Notes under the pieces: model-generated
The model's input: only the letters and a program-made list of their open reading frames with translations
Told to the model about the DNA's origin: nothing
The model's database searches: none
Program-made: the position numbers and the translations under genes
Origin: Shewanella sediminis HAW-EB3
Lineage (GTDB): Bacteria; Pseudomonadota; Gammaproteobacteria; Enterobacterales; Shewanellaceae
NCBI RefSeq assembly: GCF_000018025.1
Contig: NC_009831.1
Span: forward strand, 3,596,001-3,660,000
Length of the DNA stretch: 64,000 bases
Direction of reading: 5' to 3'
Part shown: positions 55,949 through 64,000 of the stretch, piece after piece
Position numbering within the stretch: the first letter of the stretch is position 1
Layout of the letters: every line of letters begins with the position of its first letter

Positions 55949-58039
55949 TTATTCGATATCTATGTTGGTCAAGGCCTTCTGGAACTGATTCAGAATCCCA
56001 TTCCATTGACTCGAACGCTCGACAATCTTTGGCGTAACCATGATGACCAACTCAGTTTTGGTATTGTTCTTTGAATCCGACTCAAAAAGAGCACCTATTA
56101 AGGGAATAGATTTAAGATATGGTACACCTTTATTGCTGTTTGTAGTGTCGTCACTTATCAAACCACCCAACAAAATCGTCTGCCCGGTATCTGCAACCAC
56201 CTCTGTTTTGATACTTCGGTCGAAAAAGGTCGGGTTACCTCCCTTACCCACCGGGCCGACGACCTGGTTGGAGATCTCCTGATTAATCTCCATGATAACC
56301 ACACCTTGCGCGTTTACCGTTGGCGTCACCGTCAATTTAATCCCCGTTTCACGATAGGTGATATTTTCGGTAACCACCTCACCACTTCCACTAGATGAAC
56401 TACCACTACTGACCGGGATCTTGTCGCCGACATTAATGTTGGCTTCGGTGCCGTCACGAACAAGCAGAGAGGGTTTAGATAGAATGTTAACTTGGGAGTT
56501 TTCTTCGACAAATTTGCCAATAATCTCATTTGCCCCCGACTTCCAACTAAAAGTCCCTCCCACAATTTCATCTAAGCCTAATCCGCCCTTGGTAGACCCG
56601 CTAAAATTACCACTGCTGAGCGCAAATTCGAAACCACGCTTAAATTCACCAGTTAATTTGACTTCAGCAATCGTCACGCTTAACAAGACTTGCTTTGGCA
56701 AAATATCCATTCTTTGCACGAGAGGAAGGATAGATTGATATTCTGTACCCGATGCATGAAATATTAAAGAGTTAGACCGTGCGTCGACGACCAAGGTCAT
56801 CTTATCGTTACTGGTTAGAGTAGACATAGAGCTATTATTATCCACTACCGATGAATCTTTATTATCTTTACTCGATGTTTTTTTACTATTCCCCGAATAG
56901 CTCTCCCCGCTAATAAGCGGAGAGATACTGTCACCCAGATCGGATGCTCGAGCGAACTTTGGTGTGTAGATATGATACTGACGCTCAGTCCCTTTACTGG
57001 GCTTGTCAATTTGTGCCGCCCAATACTCGACTCTATTTAGCAACTCTTGCTCAGCCGAGAAAACAGCCACTGACCCTAGTTGACTTAACGGCACAAACAA
57101 TAAGTTACCGTTATTACTACCCGGTTTAGGGATCTCGATACCTTCCGTTTTAAGTAGTTCTGTGGTCGATGAAACAAAATCATCAACCGAAATAAAAACT
57201 GGAGATATCAAGGATATATACTTGCCTCTATTGGAAGGTACATCAAGAAGGCGAATCAGATCGAGTGCTCGTATAATTTGATCGCGTGTTCCCTGAATAA
57301 ACAATGCACTTTGTTCAAAATCTGGTGTTATTTTCGCATCGACCAAGCCGTTTAGCGTTCTCTCGACGCTAATCCGAACACCATATTTAAGTGGAACAAC
57401 CTGCAGTACCTGCCCGGAGTTCTGTGGTACAGATTGGCTGTCTCGCCCAAACCCCATGGCGACGCTGACTTTACCGCCTTGTGGAAGCTGATATATGTAA
57501 TAGATACCATCATTCAACCTAATGCCAACTCTTTGTTCCTGTAGAACCTGAGTGGTCATTTCAAACAGTTTTCTGGGACTGATTTTACTTGCTACATTTA
57601 GGGTTATTTTAGAGTTTTCTACATTTTTACCAATAACATAATCTATCGAAAGTAGATCACCGAAGACATAATTCAAGAAAGATTTCATTGTCATATCATT
57701 GACAGTAACAGAAAGTTCTTTGCTATCGCTAAAATGCCGATTTAATCCTTCAGAGGAAACACTAACCTTTTCTCTGGATAACGGACTAAGTTTTTCAACC
57801 CCTAGCTCTCCAGACATTTCAGACTCTTCATCCGTCTGAGTTGTCTGTTCTACTATACCATCGGAAAGTTTATCACTTTTCAGGTAAGAAGGTTTTATTT
57901 GAAATTTATCACCGGTTTCTAAATAGTCGACTTTATGCTCAGAAGTAGATGCACAATTCGTTAATAAAAGCGCACAGGACACGGCTATTGCCAGTTGGTT
58001 TATTTTCAAACCAAAAAAATTCTTCTTAACTAGATTCAT
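55949..58039 (-). CDS. gspD: Type II secretion outer-membrane secretin
   Basis: 696 residues. A lipoprotein-like signal peptide ends in LLLTNC with Cys29; Asn at -1 of the lipobox is unusual. Region 100-175 is the N0/secretin-N part (SFLNYVFGDLLSIDYVIGK), followed by N1-like repeats to about 350, a Ser-rich linker near 390-410, and the secretin core from about 440: VTIAEVKLTGEFKRGFEFAL, VNILSKPSLLVRDG and the end block TGQTILLGGLISDDTTNSNK. It would form the outer-membrane channel. It is the last gene of the operon, 100 bases after gspC. Confidence 0.93.
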   Translation of the reverse strand: MNLVKKNFFGLKINQLAIAVSCALLLTNCASTSEHKVDYLETGDKFQIKPSYLKSDKLSDGIVEQTTQTDEESEMSGELGVEKLSPLSREKVSVSSEGLNRHFSDSKELSVTVNDMTMKSFLNYVFGDLLSIDYVIGKNVENSKITLNVASKISPRKLFEMTTQVLQEQRVGIRLNDGIYYIYQLPQGGKVSVAMGFGRDSQSVPQNSGQVLQVVPLKYGVRISVERTLNGLVDAKITPDFEQSALFIQGTRDQIIRALDLIRLLDVPSNRGKYISLISPVFISVDDFVSSTTELLKTEGIEIPKPGSNNGNLLFVPLSQLGSVAVFSAEQELLNRVEYWAAQIDKPSKGTERQYHIYTPKFARASDLGDSISPLISGESYSGNSKKTSSKDNKDSSVVDNNSSMSTLTSNDKMTLVVDARSNSLIFHASGTEYQSILPLVQRMDILPKQVLLSVTIAEVKLTGEFKRGFEFALSSGNFSGSTKGGLGLDEIVGGTFSWKSGANEIIGKFVEENSQVNILSKPSLLVRDGTEANINVGDKIPVSSGSSSSGSGEVVTENITYRETGIKLTVTPTVNAQGVVIMEINQEISNQVVGPVGKGGNPTFFDRSIKTEVVADTGQTILLGGLISDDTTNSNKGVPYLKSIPLIGALFESDSKNNTKTELVIMVTPKIVERSSQWNGILNQFQKALTNIDIE

Positions 58040-58139
58040 GGTTATTCTTAATTAGTAAAATGTAATAAAAGTGTTTTATCGATAACGCTGAGTGATCTTA
58101 TTAGCCAGCATTAACGAAAAGTTAGTTGTTTGGAACATG

Positions 58140-58661
58140 CTAAAAAATCGATAATTCCACTTTTCTGTCTTGCTCACTAAAAACAATTCTTTTTTCAGAG
58201 ATATTATCGACAAGATACTCTCCGATGTTCTCACCTTGAGAAACCTTAATCTCTTTTACTTTGTTTGTCTTTATACTCGTTTGTAACAAAACAGCAAATC
58301 TAGATTTTTCGAAAAAAACACCCGATAGTACATAGGTATAATCTCCGATGAAAAACTTATCCAGTCTCCCTTCCTGATTCTTCATCTGCTCGGCTGTCAT
58401 GCCACTCTTTTTAGTTTCCAGAATGTCAGAAGCCGGAGTAACTGGTGCTACAGGTTTATCATATTCAGCATACAGACCGATTATCTTATCATCGGTGTTA
58501 TCAGAACTAGCTTGGGATAAAGCAATATAGCTCATATCTAATTCTGTGTTTGAAACTTTAGAATGATTTGAAATCATGATTCTATTGCTAAAATCCCAAC
58601 TAACAACCAACGCCGTTATGCAAGCAGCAATAGCCCATGATTTTTGGTTAGATAGTTGCAT
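58140..58661 (-). CDS. gspC: GspC-like inner-membrane component (short)
   Basis: About 173 residues from the ATG at 58659-58661, chosen because GGAGA lies 7 bases before it; the frame can also start at a GTG at 58667. A short cytoplasmic tail, one membrane helix (about 10-24, WAIAACITALVVSW), a linker, and one HR-like beta domain (FIGDYTYVLSGVFFEKSRFA to the C-terminus) make up the protein. The PDZ or coiled-coil domain of full GspC is missing. It links the inner-membrane platform to the secretin. Confidence 0.7.
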   Translation of the reverse strand: MQLSNQKSWAIAACITALVVSWDFSNRIMISNHSKVSNTELDMSYIALSQASSDNTDDKIIGLYAEYDKPVAPVTPASDILETKKSGMTAEQMKNQEGRLDKFFIGDYTYVLSGVFFEKSRFAVLLQTSIKTNKVKEIKVSQGENIGEYLVDNISEKRIVFSEQDRKVELSIF

Positions 58662-59199
58662 CGACACTCTCCGCGGGATTGAAAAATATGACCATATTTC
58701 CGGTCATATATCCAAGCGATGCCTGAGATTGACCCCGAATATTCAAACCAAGATTACCAATCACCACACTTGGCCCCATAGCATTCACTTGCAAATGAAA
58801 GGCGATAAAATCGCTTAACATACCATTAAACTGGACTTGTAGCTGAAAAGTCGAGCCGTTATCGGTTTTAACAACATCTCTCCAGTTGCTACTGGACATA
58901 GTCAACTGATGCTCTTTAAATAGCGCTTCAAACTGCCGCTGCTTGGATATCTGATATCGACTGGCGTCATTGTATCGTTCAATGGTTTCTTTCGCTTTAG
59001 TCAAACTGACCTCTAACTGATCCTTGTATTTGACTAAGTTAGGTAGATCTTTGATATGGGACTGGGATTTATCAATTTTTGACTGTAAGTTTTTAGTTTC
59101 TAAAACGGCTTCATCTTGCCACTCGATAACGGGTACAACAATGAATTTCAACAGAAATAAAACTGCCAGAGCACCTAATAGTAAAGGTTTGTTATTCAT
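58648..59199 (-). CDS. gspM: GspM-like inner-membrane platform protein
   Basis: 183 residues. One membrane helix (about 5-24), a coiled-coil stretch (about 35-80, LETKNLQSKIDKSQSHIKDL) and a ferredoxin-like C-terminal domain (FQLQVQFNGMLSDFIAFHLQ) fit GspM/PilO-type proteins that pair with GspL. AGGAAA lies 7 bases before its ATG. It overlaps gspL by 8 bases and gspC by 14 bases. PilO-like and GspM proteins are hard to tell apart by sequence; gene order favours GspM. Confidence 0.72.
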   Translation of the reverse strand: MNNKPLLLGALAVLFLLKFIVVPVIEWQDEAVLETKNLQSKIDKSQSHIKDLPNLVKYKDQLEVSLTKAKETIERYNDASRYQISKQRQFEALFKEHQLTMSSSNWRDVVKTDNGSTFQLQVQFNGMLSDFIAFHLQVNAMGPSVVIGNLGLNIRGQSQASLGYMTGNMVIFFNPAESVDATI

Positions 59200-60289
59200 C
59201 TAGACTTTCCTCAGCTGCCAGGGAGAACTTAATGATGAATGTCTCCTCATCACCCGTTTTTCTTACTGCCGTACTAAACTGAGGGGAAATCACAGTTTTA
59301 ACATTCAATAGTTGCTCTAAGACCTTAGATGCCGACTTGGCTGACGCGCTAAAAAACACCTGTTGTCCGTTATAACGAATAAACTTAAATTGTATTCCTT
59401 GCTTGTAAAGGGGAGCGAATACTTGCCACATTCTGAAAGCAGGCTCTTCGCTTGAACTCATCGATTGATATTGCTCAATCTGATTTTGTAACTCGTGAAT
59501 ACTTGACTGTAACGTGAGTACAGTATCGATATCTTCTCTTTGATCTTCAATCATATTGCTGACAGTGGATAAACGGTAAGAGACGTATAACGAAGTGATT
59601 GCCAAATAACCGATGAAAAATGTCGCTATAGGCACAATTAAAGGCTTTAAAATTTGTCCCCAATCTTTTTTCTCCGCCGACGGTTTTACCCAAAAACCGG
59701 TCACTAGATGCTTAACAGAAATCTTCAAAGCATTTAACAGGTGGCTCAAAAATTCTTCAGCACTGATATCCAGCGTATTTTGAAGGTTCACACCTGCTGC
59801 TTGGGAGAAGATGGCCAGTGACTGCTGCTCGCTTGCCGAGGAGCAGATTTTTTTGGTCGTTTTAACCAGTTTTACGGGGCCCGCACCAGAAGGCGCTTGG
59901 TAAACACAAACCTGATTAGTTTCTAAAATGAAAGAGAGTAAATATGTTTCAGGCAACACCAGCATTACGCCTTTTGGCACAATATCTCTCGGGATCTGCC
60001 ATATCATGACCTGCGTTTTACCGTCAGCTGTACTGATGATTTTGTGAAACAGGTGAAACTCACTTTGCAGTGACTCAATTTCGAATTGGATTGCCGCATT
60101 CACATCTTTAGTTAACGTGATCGGTAATGAGATTGCACGTTCAATATAATGCTGCCTGGCTACTATCATCACTTTAGCCAAGTTTGATCTTTCTATGGGT
60201 TCAAGACCATCATCTTGTAATCTGAAGCTCTGTTTTGAATAGTAAAACACGAACTTGTTGATGTATTTATATTTCAATATCTTGTCCAA
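59192..60289 (-). CDS. gspL: GspL-like inner-membrane platform protein
   Basis: 365 residues. An actin-like cytoplasmic part (1-215) is shortened relative to typical GspL (about 400). A membrane helix (about 222-243, VPIATFFIGYLAITSLY), a coiled coil (250-285, IEDQREDIDTVLTLQSSIHE) and a periplasmic ferredoxin-like domain follow, as in GspL. It recruits the ATPase GspE to the membrane. It overlaps gspM by 8 bases and lies 49 bases after gspK. Confidence 0.75.
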   Translation of the reverse strand: MDKILKYKYINKFVFYYSKQSFRLQDDGLEPIERSNLAKVMIVARQHYIERAISLPITLTKDVNAAIQFEIESLQSEFHLFHKIISTADGKTQVMIWQIPRDIVPKGVMLVLPETYLLSFILETNQVCVYQAPSGAGPVKLVKTTKKICSSASEQQSLAIFSQAAGVNLQNTLDISAEEFLSHLLNALKISVKHLVTGFWVKPSAEKKDWGQILKPLIVPIATFFIGYLAITSLYVSYRLSTVSNMIEDQREDIDTVLTLQSSIHELQNQIEQYQSMSSSEEPAFRMWQVFAPLYKQGIQFKFIRYNGQQVFFSASAKSASKVLEQLLNVKTVISPQFSTAVRKTGDEETFIIKFSLAAEESLDE

Positions 60290-60338
60290 ACTTTTATTGT
60301 GAATAGTGACACGATTGAGTCTGCTCTCGCATATTACA

Positions 60339-61232
60339 TTAATTTATTACTTGATATTCAATCAACGGATGCAGATTTAGTGGCTGGACCAAAATTTCAA
60401 TACTTTTTTCAAGTATCACGTCATTTACATTTGATTTAAGACTAATTTTTAACAGGCCACTAGGCGAAAAATTTATCCCTTCATCTTGTCTGATACCAGA
60501 TAACTGCTGAAACATAGAGTTAGAAAGTGAACTGGTCTCTCTCAGCGATATAATCTGATTAGCCTTATCAGCGCCGACAACTATAGCTAAAATCTCTTTT
60601 GGTGCAGTCATAGGGTTGAAATAAGTTTGTGGTCGAATAGTGACATACGGCGCCAGAGCCTCGACTAATTCAGGAGTAAAACCACGAATGTTCTGTGTTT
60701 CAGAATAAGTTTGTAATGGCATATTCGTGGGCATGCCCGGAGCCCCATAGTAACTCGCTTCAGCTCCATTAGCTCTTATTAAATCATCCCCATCTTGCCA
60801 ATCAATTAAACTATTACTCGCAACAGAAGCTGATACATTTTCAACTCCCAGATAGTTTATCATTGATTCCAATAACTTTTGAGGTCTTCCTTTATAGAGG
60901 CTAATCAAACCATTTTGGTCTTGCATTGATACCTTCACATTTTCGTCAGTAGTGAAAGGTTTGCCATGAAAATTCCAATGTTGAGCTAATTGATTTTCAT
61001 CACTTGTTTGCCCGGTTCTCACCTCAGTAAACAAGGCAAATAATAATTCTGACTCAGTATTTTTCAAATTGACTTGAGCTTGTACTCTATCGACGATAGT
61101 TGCAGCAATTATTATCTGGTTTTTGGCTGTTTGGGTAAACTGTAATGCCAAGATACTGATCACCATAGTGATCAACAATACTTGAAAAAGTGCCATGCCT
61201 TTTGACTTAGAGTGAGACATTAATGCTCCCAT
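60339..61232 (-). CDS. gspK: GspK-like minor pseudopilin
   Basis: 297 residues. A prepilin-like N-terminus KGMALFQVLLITMVISIL lacks the Glu at position 5, as is normal for GspK. The large periplasmic part has the GspK alpha-domain block LIDWQDGDDLIRANGAEASYY. It probably caps the pseudopilus. The ATG at 61230-61232 is coupled to the gspJ stop (TGATG); a second ATG at 61218-61220 has GGGAG upstream and is an alternative start. Confidence 0.83.
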   Translation of the reverse strand: MGALMSHSKSKGMALFQVLLITMVISILALQFTQTAKNQIIIAATIVDRVQAQVNLKNTESELLFALFTEVRTGQTSDENQLAQHWNFHGKPFTTDENVKVSMQDQNGLISLYKGRPQKLLESMINYLGVENVSASVASNSLIDWQDGDDLIRANGAEASYYGAPGMPTNMPLQTYSETQNIRGFTPELVEALAPYVTIRPQTYFNPMTAPKEILAIVVGADKANQIISLRETSSLSNSMFQQLSGIRQDEGINFSPSGLLKISLKSNVNDVILEKSIEILVQPLNLHPLIEYQVIN

Positions 61233-61906
61233 CAGTTACTTTCCCCTATCATCAAGGTTAACCACATCCCCTGATCATTTTGAACCGGAAAGCTGACAAG
61301 ATTACCATCCCATGCCACTCGAATTGAGATAGGCATTAAATTTGACTGTACCGAATTATAATTAGTACGCCATACTGGTTTTTCATTTGTACCAGCTGAT
61401 ATCGGATCTTCACTTCTTATCTTTGACTGGGCACTAGACCAGCCAAAGGCACTAAAGGATATTGCACTTGCCTTAGCTATCAAAATTTTCTCATGCGTAT
61501 AAACAATGTCAGTATTCTCTTCAAATACACTCAGCAAGGACTCTTGATACAAAAGATATTTACTACCATCATCTGACTCTTCTACTGATAATCTAAATAC
61601 AACTGGTTGGCCGGGATGAAAAATTGAACTCTGTGTCACAGCTTTCAGCTCTGACGCTGAAGCAGAAAAGTAATACTTAGGATTATTCTTAACCTTGGAT
61701 ACATAAGGGATAATGGACATAATGACATCATTCAAAAGAATATGATCTTTTGTCTGAGATACGTGCTGAGAGAAATACCCAAGGCGTCCTTCCCATTTAT
61801 TGGTGAAAACAGAAAAACTCCAACTTCCCAATAACATGATCATCGAAAGTAATGTCATAGAAATCAGCAGTTCGACAAGTGTAAAACCTCTGGATACTCG
61901 GATCAT
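61232..61906 (-). CDS. gspJ: GspJ-like minor pseudopilin
   Basis: 224 residues. Prepilin peptidase site RG|FTLVELLISMTLLSMIM, with Glu5, followed by a soluble domain of GspJ size with the block SIRVAWDGNLVSFPVQNDQG at the end. With GspI and GspK it should form the pseudopilus tip. ATGA overlap with gspI upstream and TGATG with gspK downstream. Confidence 0.83.
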   Translation of the reverse strand: MIRVSRGFTLVELLISMTLLSMIMLLGSWSFSVFTNKWEGRLGYFSQHVSQTKDHILLNDVIMSIIPYVSKVKNNPKYYFSASASELKAVTQSSIFHPGQPVVFRLSVEESDDGSKYLLYQESLLSVFEENTDIVYTHEKILIAKASAISFSAFGWSSAQSKIRSEDPISAGTNEKPVWRTNYNSVQSNLMPISIRVAWDGNLVSFPVQNDQGMWLTLMIGESN

Positions 61907-62334
61907 TTAGCTAACCAACTGATCTCTTTGAAGCTATAGTGCTTTTCTTTCGCTTCACTGCTAATAGTTAGCTCTACTTGCCAGAGGAAAAACTTTTCGG
62001 GTGGTACAACCCACTTACCTGAATCAGGCTCAAATCTTGCCGGTGGCCCTTTTTTGGATATCAAGGTTGAGCTCCAGGTATAGTTAACTCCTCCTATCTC
62101 CCCGGAGCCTTCTAGTGCTGTTGAAGCATTAGTACCTCTAATCTCACTTTTTATTGTATTGAGTATTAACCCCACACTGCCGCTAAAATTGACATTTTTT
62201 GAAGCCGTCAAACTAGAGATTGAAGCTGTTCTGTAGACGAGAGTCATAGCCGAAACGGTGATAATTAGAATCACACCTGCAACTAACACCTCTATCAGTG
62301 TGAAACCTTTCGAATTAGTCGGTAACTTGCGCAT
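61903..62334 (-). CDS. gspI: GspI-like minor pseudopilin
   Basis: 143 residues from the ATG at 62332-62334; an in-frame TTG at 62346 is less likely because GAGGG is 5 bases before the ATG. KGFTLIEVLVAGVILIITVS is the prepilin N-terminus with Glu5, and VNYTWSSTLISKKGP is in the GspI soluble domain. It overlaps gspH by 20 bases, so the two are coupled. Confidence 0.82.
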   Translation of the reverse strand: MRKLPTNSKGFTLIEVLVAGVILIITVSAMTLVYRTASISSLTASKNVNFSGSVGLILNTIKSEIRGTNASTALEGSGEIGGVNYTWSSTLISKKGPPARFEPDSGKWVVPPEKFFLWQVELTISSEAKEKHYSFKEISWLAK

Positions 62335-62758
62335 CGACACCCTCAATTAACCTAAATACATTTATCTCATCGATTTTTGAAGGCATTTCGACACTTAATA
62401 TTTCTGGCTTGGGGTAGCCCCGACTGTTAAAAGTTATCTTTTGGTCACCCAATGAAAGATACTCAAAACTTGACTGTTTAAACAGTTCATTGCTCTTAAA
62501 TAGCTTAAAGTGGCTATTTTCAAATTCAAAGGTATATTCAGTAGCGCTGGCAAAAGAGAGGTAACTTATTTTTTGTAAGTTATTTTTGAAGGCTATTAGT
62601 TCTGACTGTGCTTGAGCTCTATTAATCATTTGTATCGTCAATGGCCCAACCAAAGACATCACAATTGCCATTATAGACATAACAACTATGAGTTCTATGA
62701 GTGTAAAACCTCTGACCTTAGAATAAGTTAATGACTTCAACTTAAATCCCAATATCAT
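62315..62758 (-). CDS. gspH: GspH-like pseudopilin
   Basis: 147 residues from the ATG at 62756-62758; a TTG 12 bases upstream is an alternative. RGFTLIELIVVMSIMAIVMS is the N-terminal prepilin helix with Glu5; the rest is a short soluble domain with the block QKITFNSRGYPKPEILSVE. Length and this block fit GspH better than GspG, so the major pseudopilin GspG is not in the window and may lie upstream. It overlaps gspF by 17 bases. Confidence 0.72.
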   Translation of the reverse strand: MILGFKLKSLTYSKVRGFTLIELIVVMSIMAIVMSLVGPLTIQMINRAQAQSELIAFKNNLQKISYLSFASATEYTFEFENSHFKLFKSNELFKQSSFEYLSLGDQKITFNSRGYPKPEILSVEMPSKIDEINVFRLIEGVDAQVTD

Positions 62759-63953
62759 TAACAGATACAATACTCATCATCATCACCACAACCACCGAAC
62801 CTACAATCCCCCCCATAAAGAGGATCATCAAAGGCTCGATTAGACTTGTCATCTTATCGGTCCAATTTGAAAACTCGGTACGTGAACGACCAGCAATTTC
62901 CTCAAATACAGGCGCCATTTTACCACTCTCCTCACCCACTTCGAGCAGTGACATAAACAAGTCAGGAAATAGACCACTCTGCTTTAACGCAACAGTAATT
63001 GACTCTCCCTTACGGACTTTGTCTTTTACACCCGAGAGGTTTCTCGCGATAACACGGTTTTTAACACTACCCGCAGATAATACTAGGGCCTGATCTAGCT
63101 TAACATCCGAATTGAGCATCAAGGACATGCTACTGGCAAACCGGATACGTTCGACCAAATTAACAGAATTCCTCAGCACAGGAAGTTGCAATACAATGTC
63201 GTCAAACTTATGAGCAAAATGCCCCTGCTGCATCATCCAGCGAAAGCCGAAAGCTATGGCTGCAACGACGACAAACAGATGGATCTGATAGGATTGGATC
63301 CAGTCGGACACTCCAAGCAGAATTTCGGTATAGATGGGGAGCTCTGCCGCATCGGCAAACATAACGGTCAGTTTAGGTACAACAAAATTAAAGATAAATA
63401 GTACTGAACAGATACAGACCAACAGAATTACACTTGGATAGACAATTGCCTGTGTGATCTTACTCTTGAGCTCTTTTCTGTATTTGAGATCTTGAGCTAA
63501 ACCGGCAAAGACTTCAACAAGATTACCACTAGACTCACCAATGGTGACCAGGTTGATATAGAGATTATCAAACACCTTAGGATGCTTAGCCATAGCTTCA
63601 CTGAGGCTTTGACCTTTACGTACATCATTGGATAGTTTTTGTAGTAAGTCAGCCAGTGCGGTTCCTGACTTTGTTCTGGCAAGAACTGACAAGGCCTTGT
63701 CAATTTTAACGCCACTTTGCAGCAGCAAGCTTAACTCGGCGGTGACAAACTCTACATCGTCCAGCGTCACCACGTTATTGTTACCAAAGCTTAGCTTTAT
63801 TCCTTCTGCAGCAACCGCTTTTTCGACGAGCTGCACCGGGCGAAGTTTATCTCTCAGTAACTGCTCTTTAGCTTGTCCAGAGTTAACAGCTTCCATTTCA
63901 CCGGTCACAACTGCGCCGCTGGCATCGTAAGCCTTGTACGTAAATTGCGCCAT
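62742..63953 (-). CDS. gspF: Type II secretion inner-membrane protein
   Basis: 403 residues, usual length. The N-terminal YKAYDASGAVVTGEMEAVNS is the small domain, followed by two homologous GspF domains with membrane helices near 170-190, 220-240 and 370-395. TVGESSGNLVEVF and LEVGEESGKMAPVF are the duplicated signatures. It forms the platform core together with GspL/M/C. It shares one base with the gspE stop (TAATG). Confidence 0.95.
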   Translation of the reverse strand: MAQFTYKAYDASGAVVTGEMEAVNSGQAKEQLLRDKLRPVQLVEKAVAAEGIKLSFGNNNVVTLDDVEFVTAELSLLLQSGVKIDKALSVLARTKSGTALADLLQKLSNDVRKGQSLSEAMAKHPKVFDNLYINLVTIGESSGNLVEVFAGLAQDLKYRKELKSKITQAIVYPSVILLVCICSVLFIFNFVVPKLTVMFADAAELPIYTEILLGVSDWIQSYQIHLFVVVAAIAFGFRWMMQQGHFAHKFDDIVLQLPVLRNSVNLVERIRFASSMSLMLNSDVKLDQALVLSAGSVKNRVIARNLSGVKDKVRKGESITVALKQSGLFPDLFMSLLEVGEESGKMAPVFEEIAGRSRTEFSNWTDKMTSLIEPLMILFMGGIVGSVVVVMMMSIVSVNDIGI

Positions 63954-64000
63954 TATCCGGCAACCCGAAGCACTTCATCTACTGAAGTGATACCTATCAT
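63953..64000 (-). CDS. gspE: GspE C-terminal end (partial, 5' part off the window)
   Basis: The last 15 residues and stop, reading MIGITSVDEVLRVAG, fit the GspE tail (T-x-x-EVLRV). It is the ATPase of the pseudopilus machine. Only 48 bases are inside the window, so identity is by tail and position next to gspF. Confidence 0.7.
   Translation of the reverse strand: MIGITSVDEVLRVAG

Noticed and set aside
55865..56074. Small plus-strand frame overlapping the end of gspD
   Set aside because: It overlaps the gspD coding end and terminator on the opposite strand, has no ribosome-binding site and no family features.
55949..63953. The secretin and pseudopilin genes as an MSHA or type IV pilus locus
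   Set aside because: No major pilin, MshM-like ATPase or PilT is seen, and the order E-F-H-I-J-K-L-M-C-D is that of type II secretion.

Overview
The window looks like a piece of a marine Shewanella or close relative. This is inferred from the cysD-cysN-SLC13-cysC gene order, REP-type palindromes of the GTAGGACCGGCTTTAGCC kind, heptamer AGCT-rich microsatellites and the general style of the proteins. No rRNA or tRNA was seen. Every convincing gene lies on the minus strand, so transcription runs from position 64000 towards position 1.

Region A (1-17.7 kb) is a Wzx/Wzy-dependent polysaccharide cluster. It holds a Wzx-type flippase, a nitroreductase-like protein, a pyruvyltransferase-family protein, GT2 and GT4 glycosyltransferases, an asparagine-synthase-like protein without the glutaminase cysteine, a PssD/PssE (Alg14/Alg13-like) pair, Wzz and Wzy. 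It also holds a WbpA-B-D-E-I set expected to make UDP-2,3-diacetamido-2,3-dideoxy-mannuronic acid, a second flippase and a hexapeptide acetyltransferase. The last gene (WbpI-like) runs off the left edge.

Region B (17.8-25.4 kb) is a sulfate uptake and activation block: cysD, cysN, an SLC13/RCK permease and cysC, followed by a DHH phosphoesterase. Its intergenic spaces are filled with REP palindromes and tandem heptamers, and a broken REP-associated tyrosine transposase lies next to it.

Region C (25.6-51.9 kb) is a long ABC-transporter-dependent polysaccharide operon (wzm/wzt, rfbACD at the front, rfbB at the far end). A consensus ops (RfaH-recruitment) element stands about 30 bases before its first gene. 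Its middle (30-46 kb) is bracketed by decayed ISAs1-family elements and carries three sulfotransferase-like genes, a GT61-like protein, a TPR protein, WbqC, two HAD-type proteins, a methyltransferase and an aminotransferase. A sulfated surface glycan fed with PAPS from Region B is the most interesting metabolic reading.

Region D (52.0-64 kb) has a TMTC-like GT-C/TPR membrane protein, a highly S-layer-like secreted protein with a strong promoter, long leader and strong terminator, and a compact type II secretion operon gspE-F-H-I-J-K-L-M-C-D. Its short GspC-like subunit has no PDZ domain. S-layer gene, dedicated secretion system and O-antigen genes side by side resemble the Aeromonas S-layer arrangement and suggest a glycan-anchored S-layer system.

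Decay is frequent: three ISAs1 relics, IS630 and IS66 fragments, two glycosyltransferase C-terminal stubs, an acyltransferase stub and a RAYT pseudogene mark a locus with high turnover.
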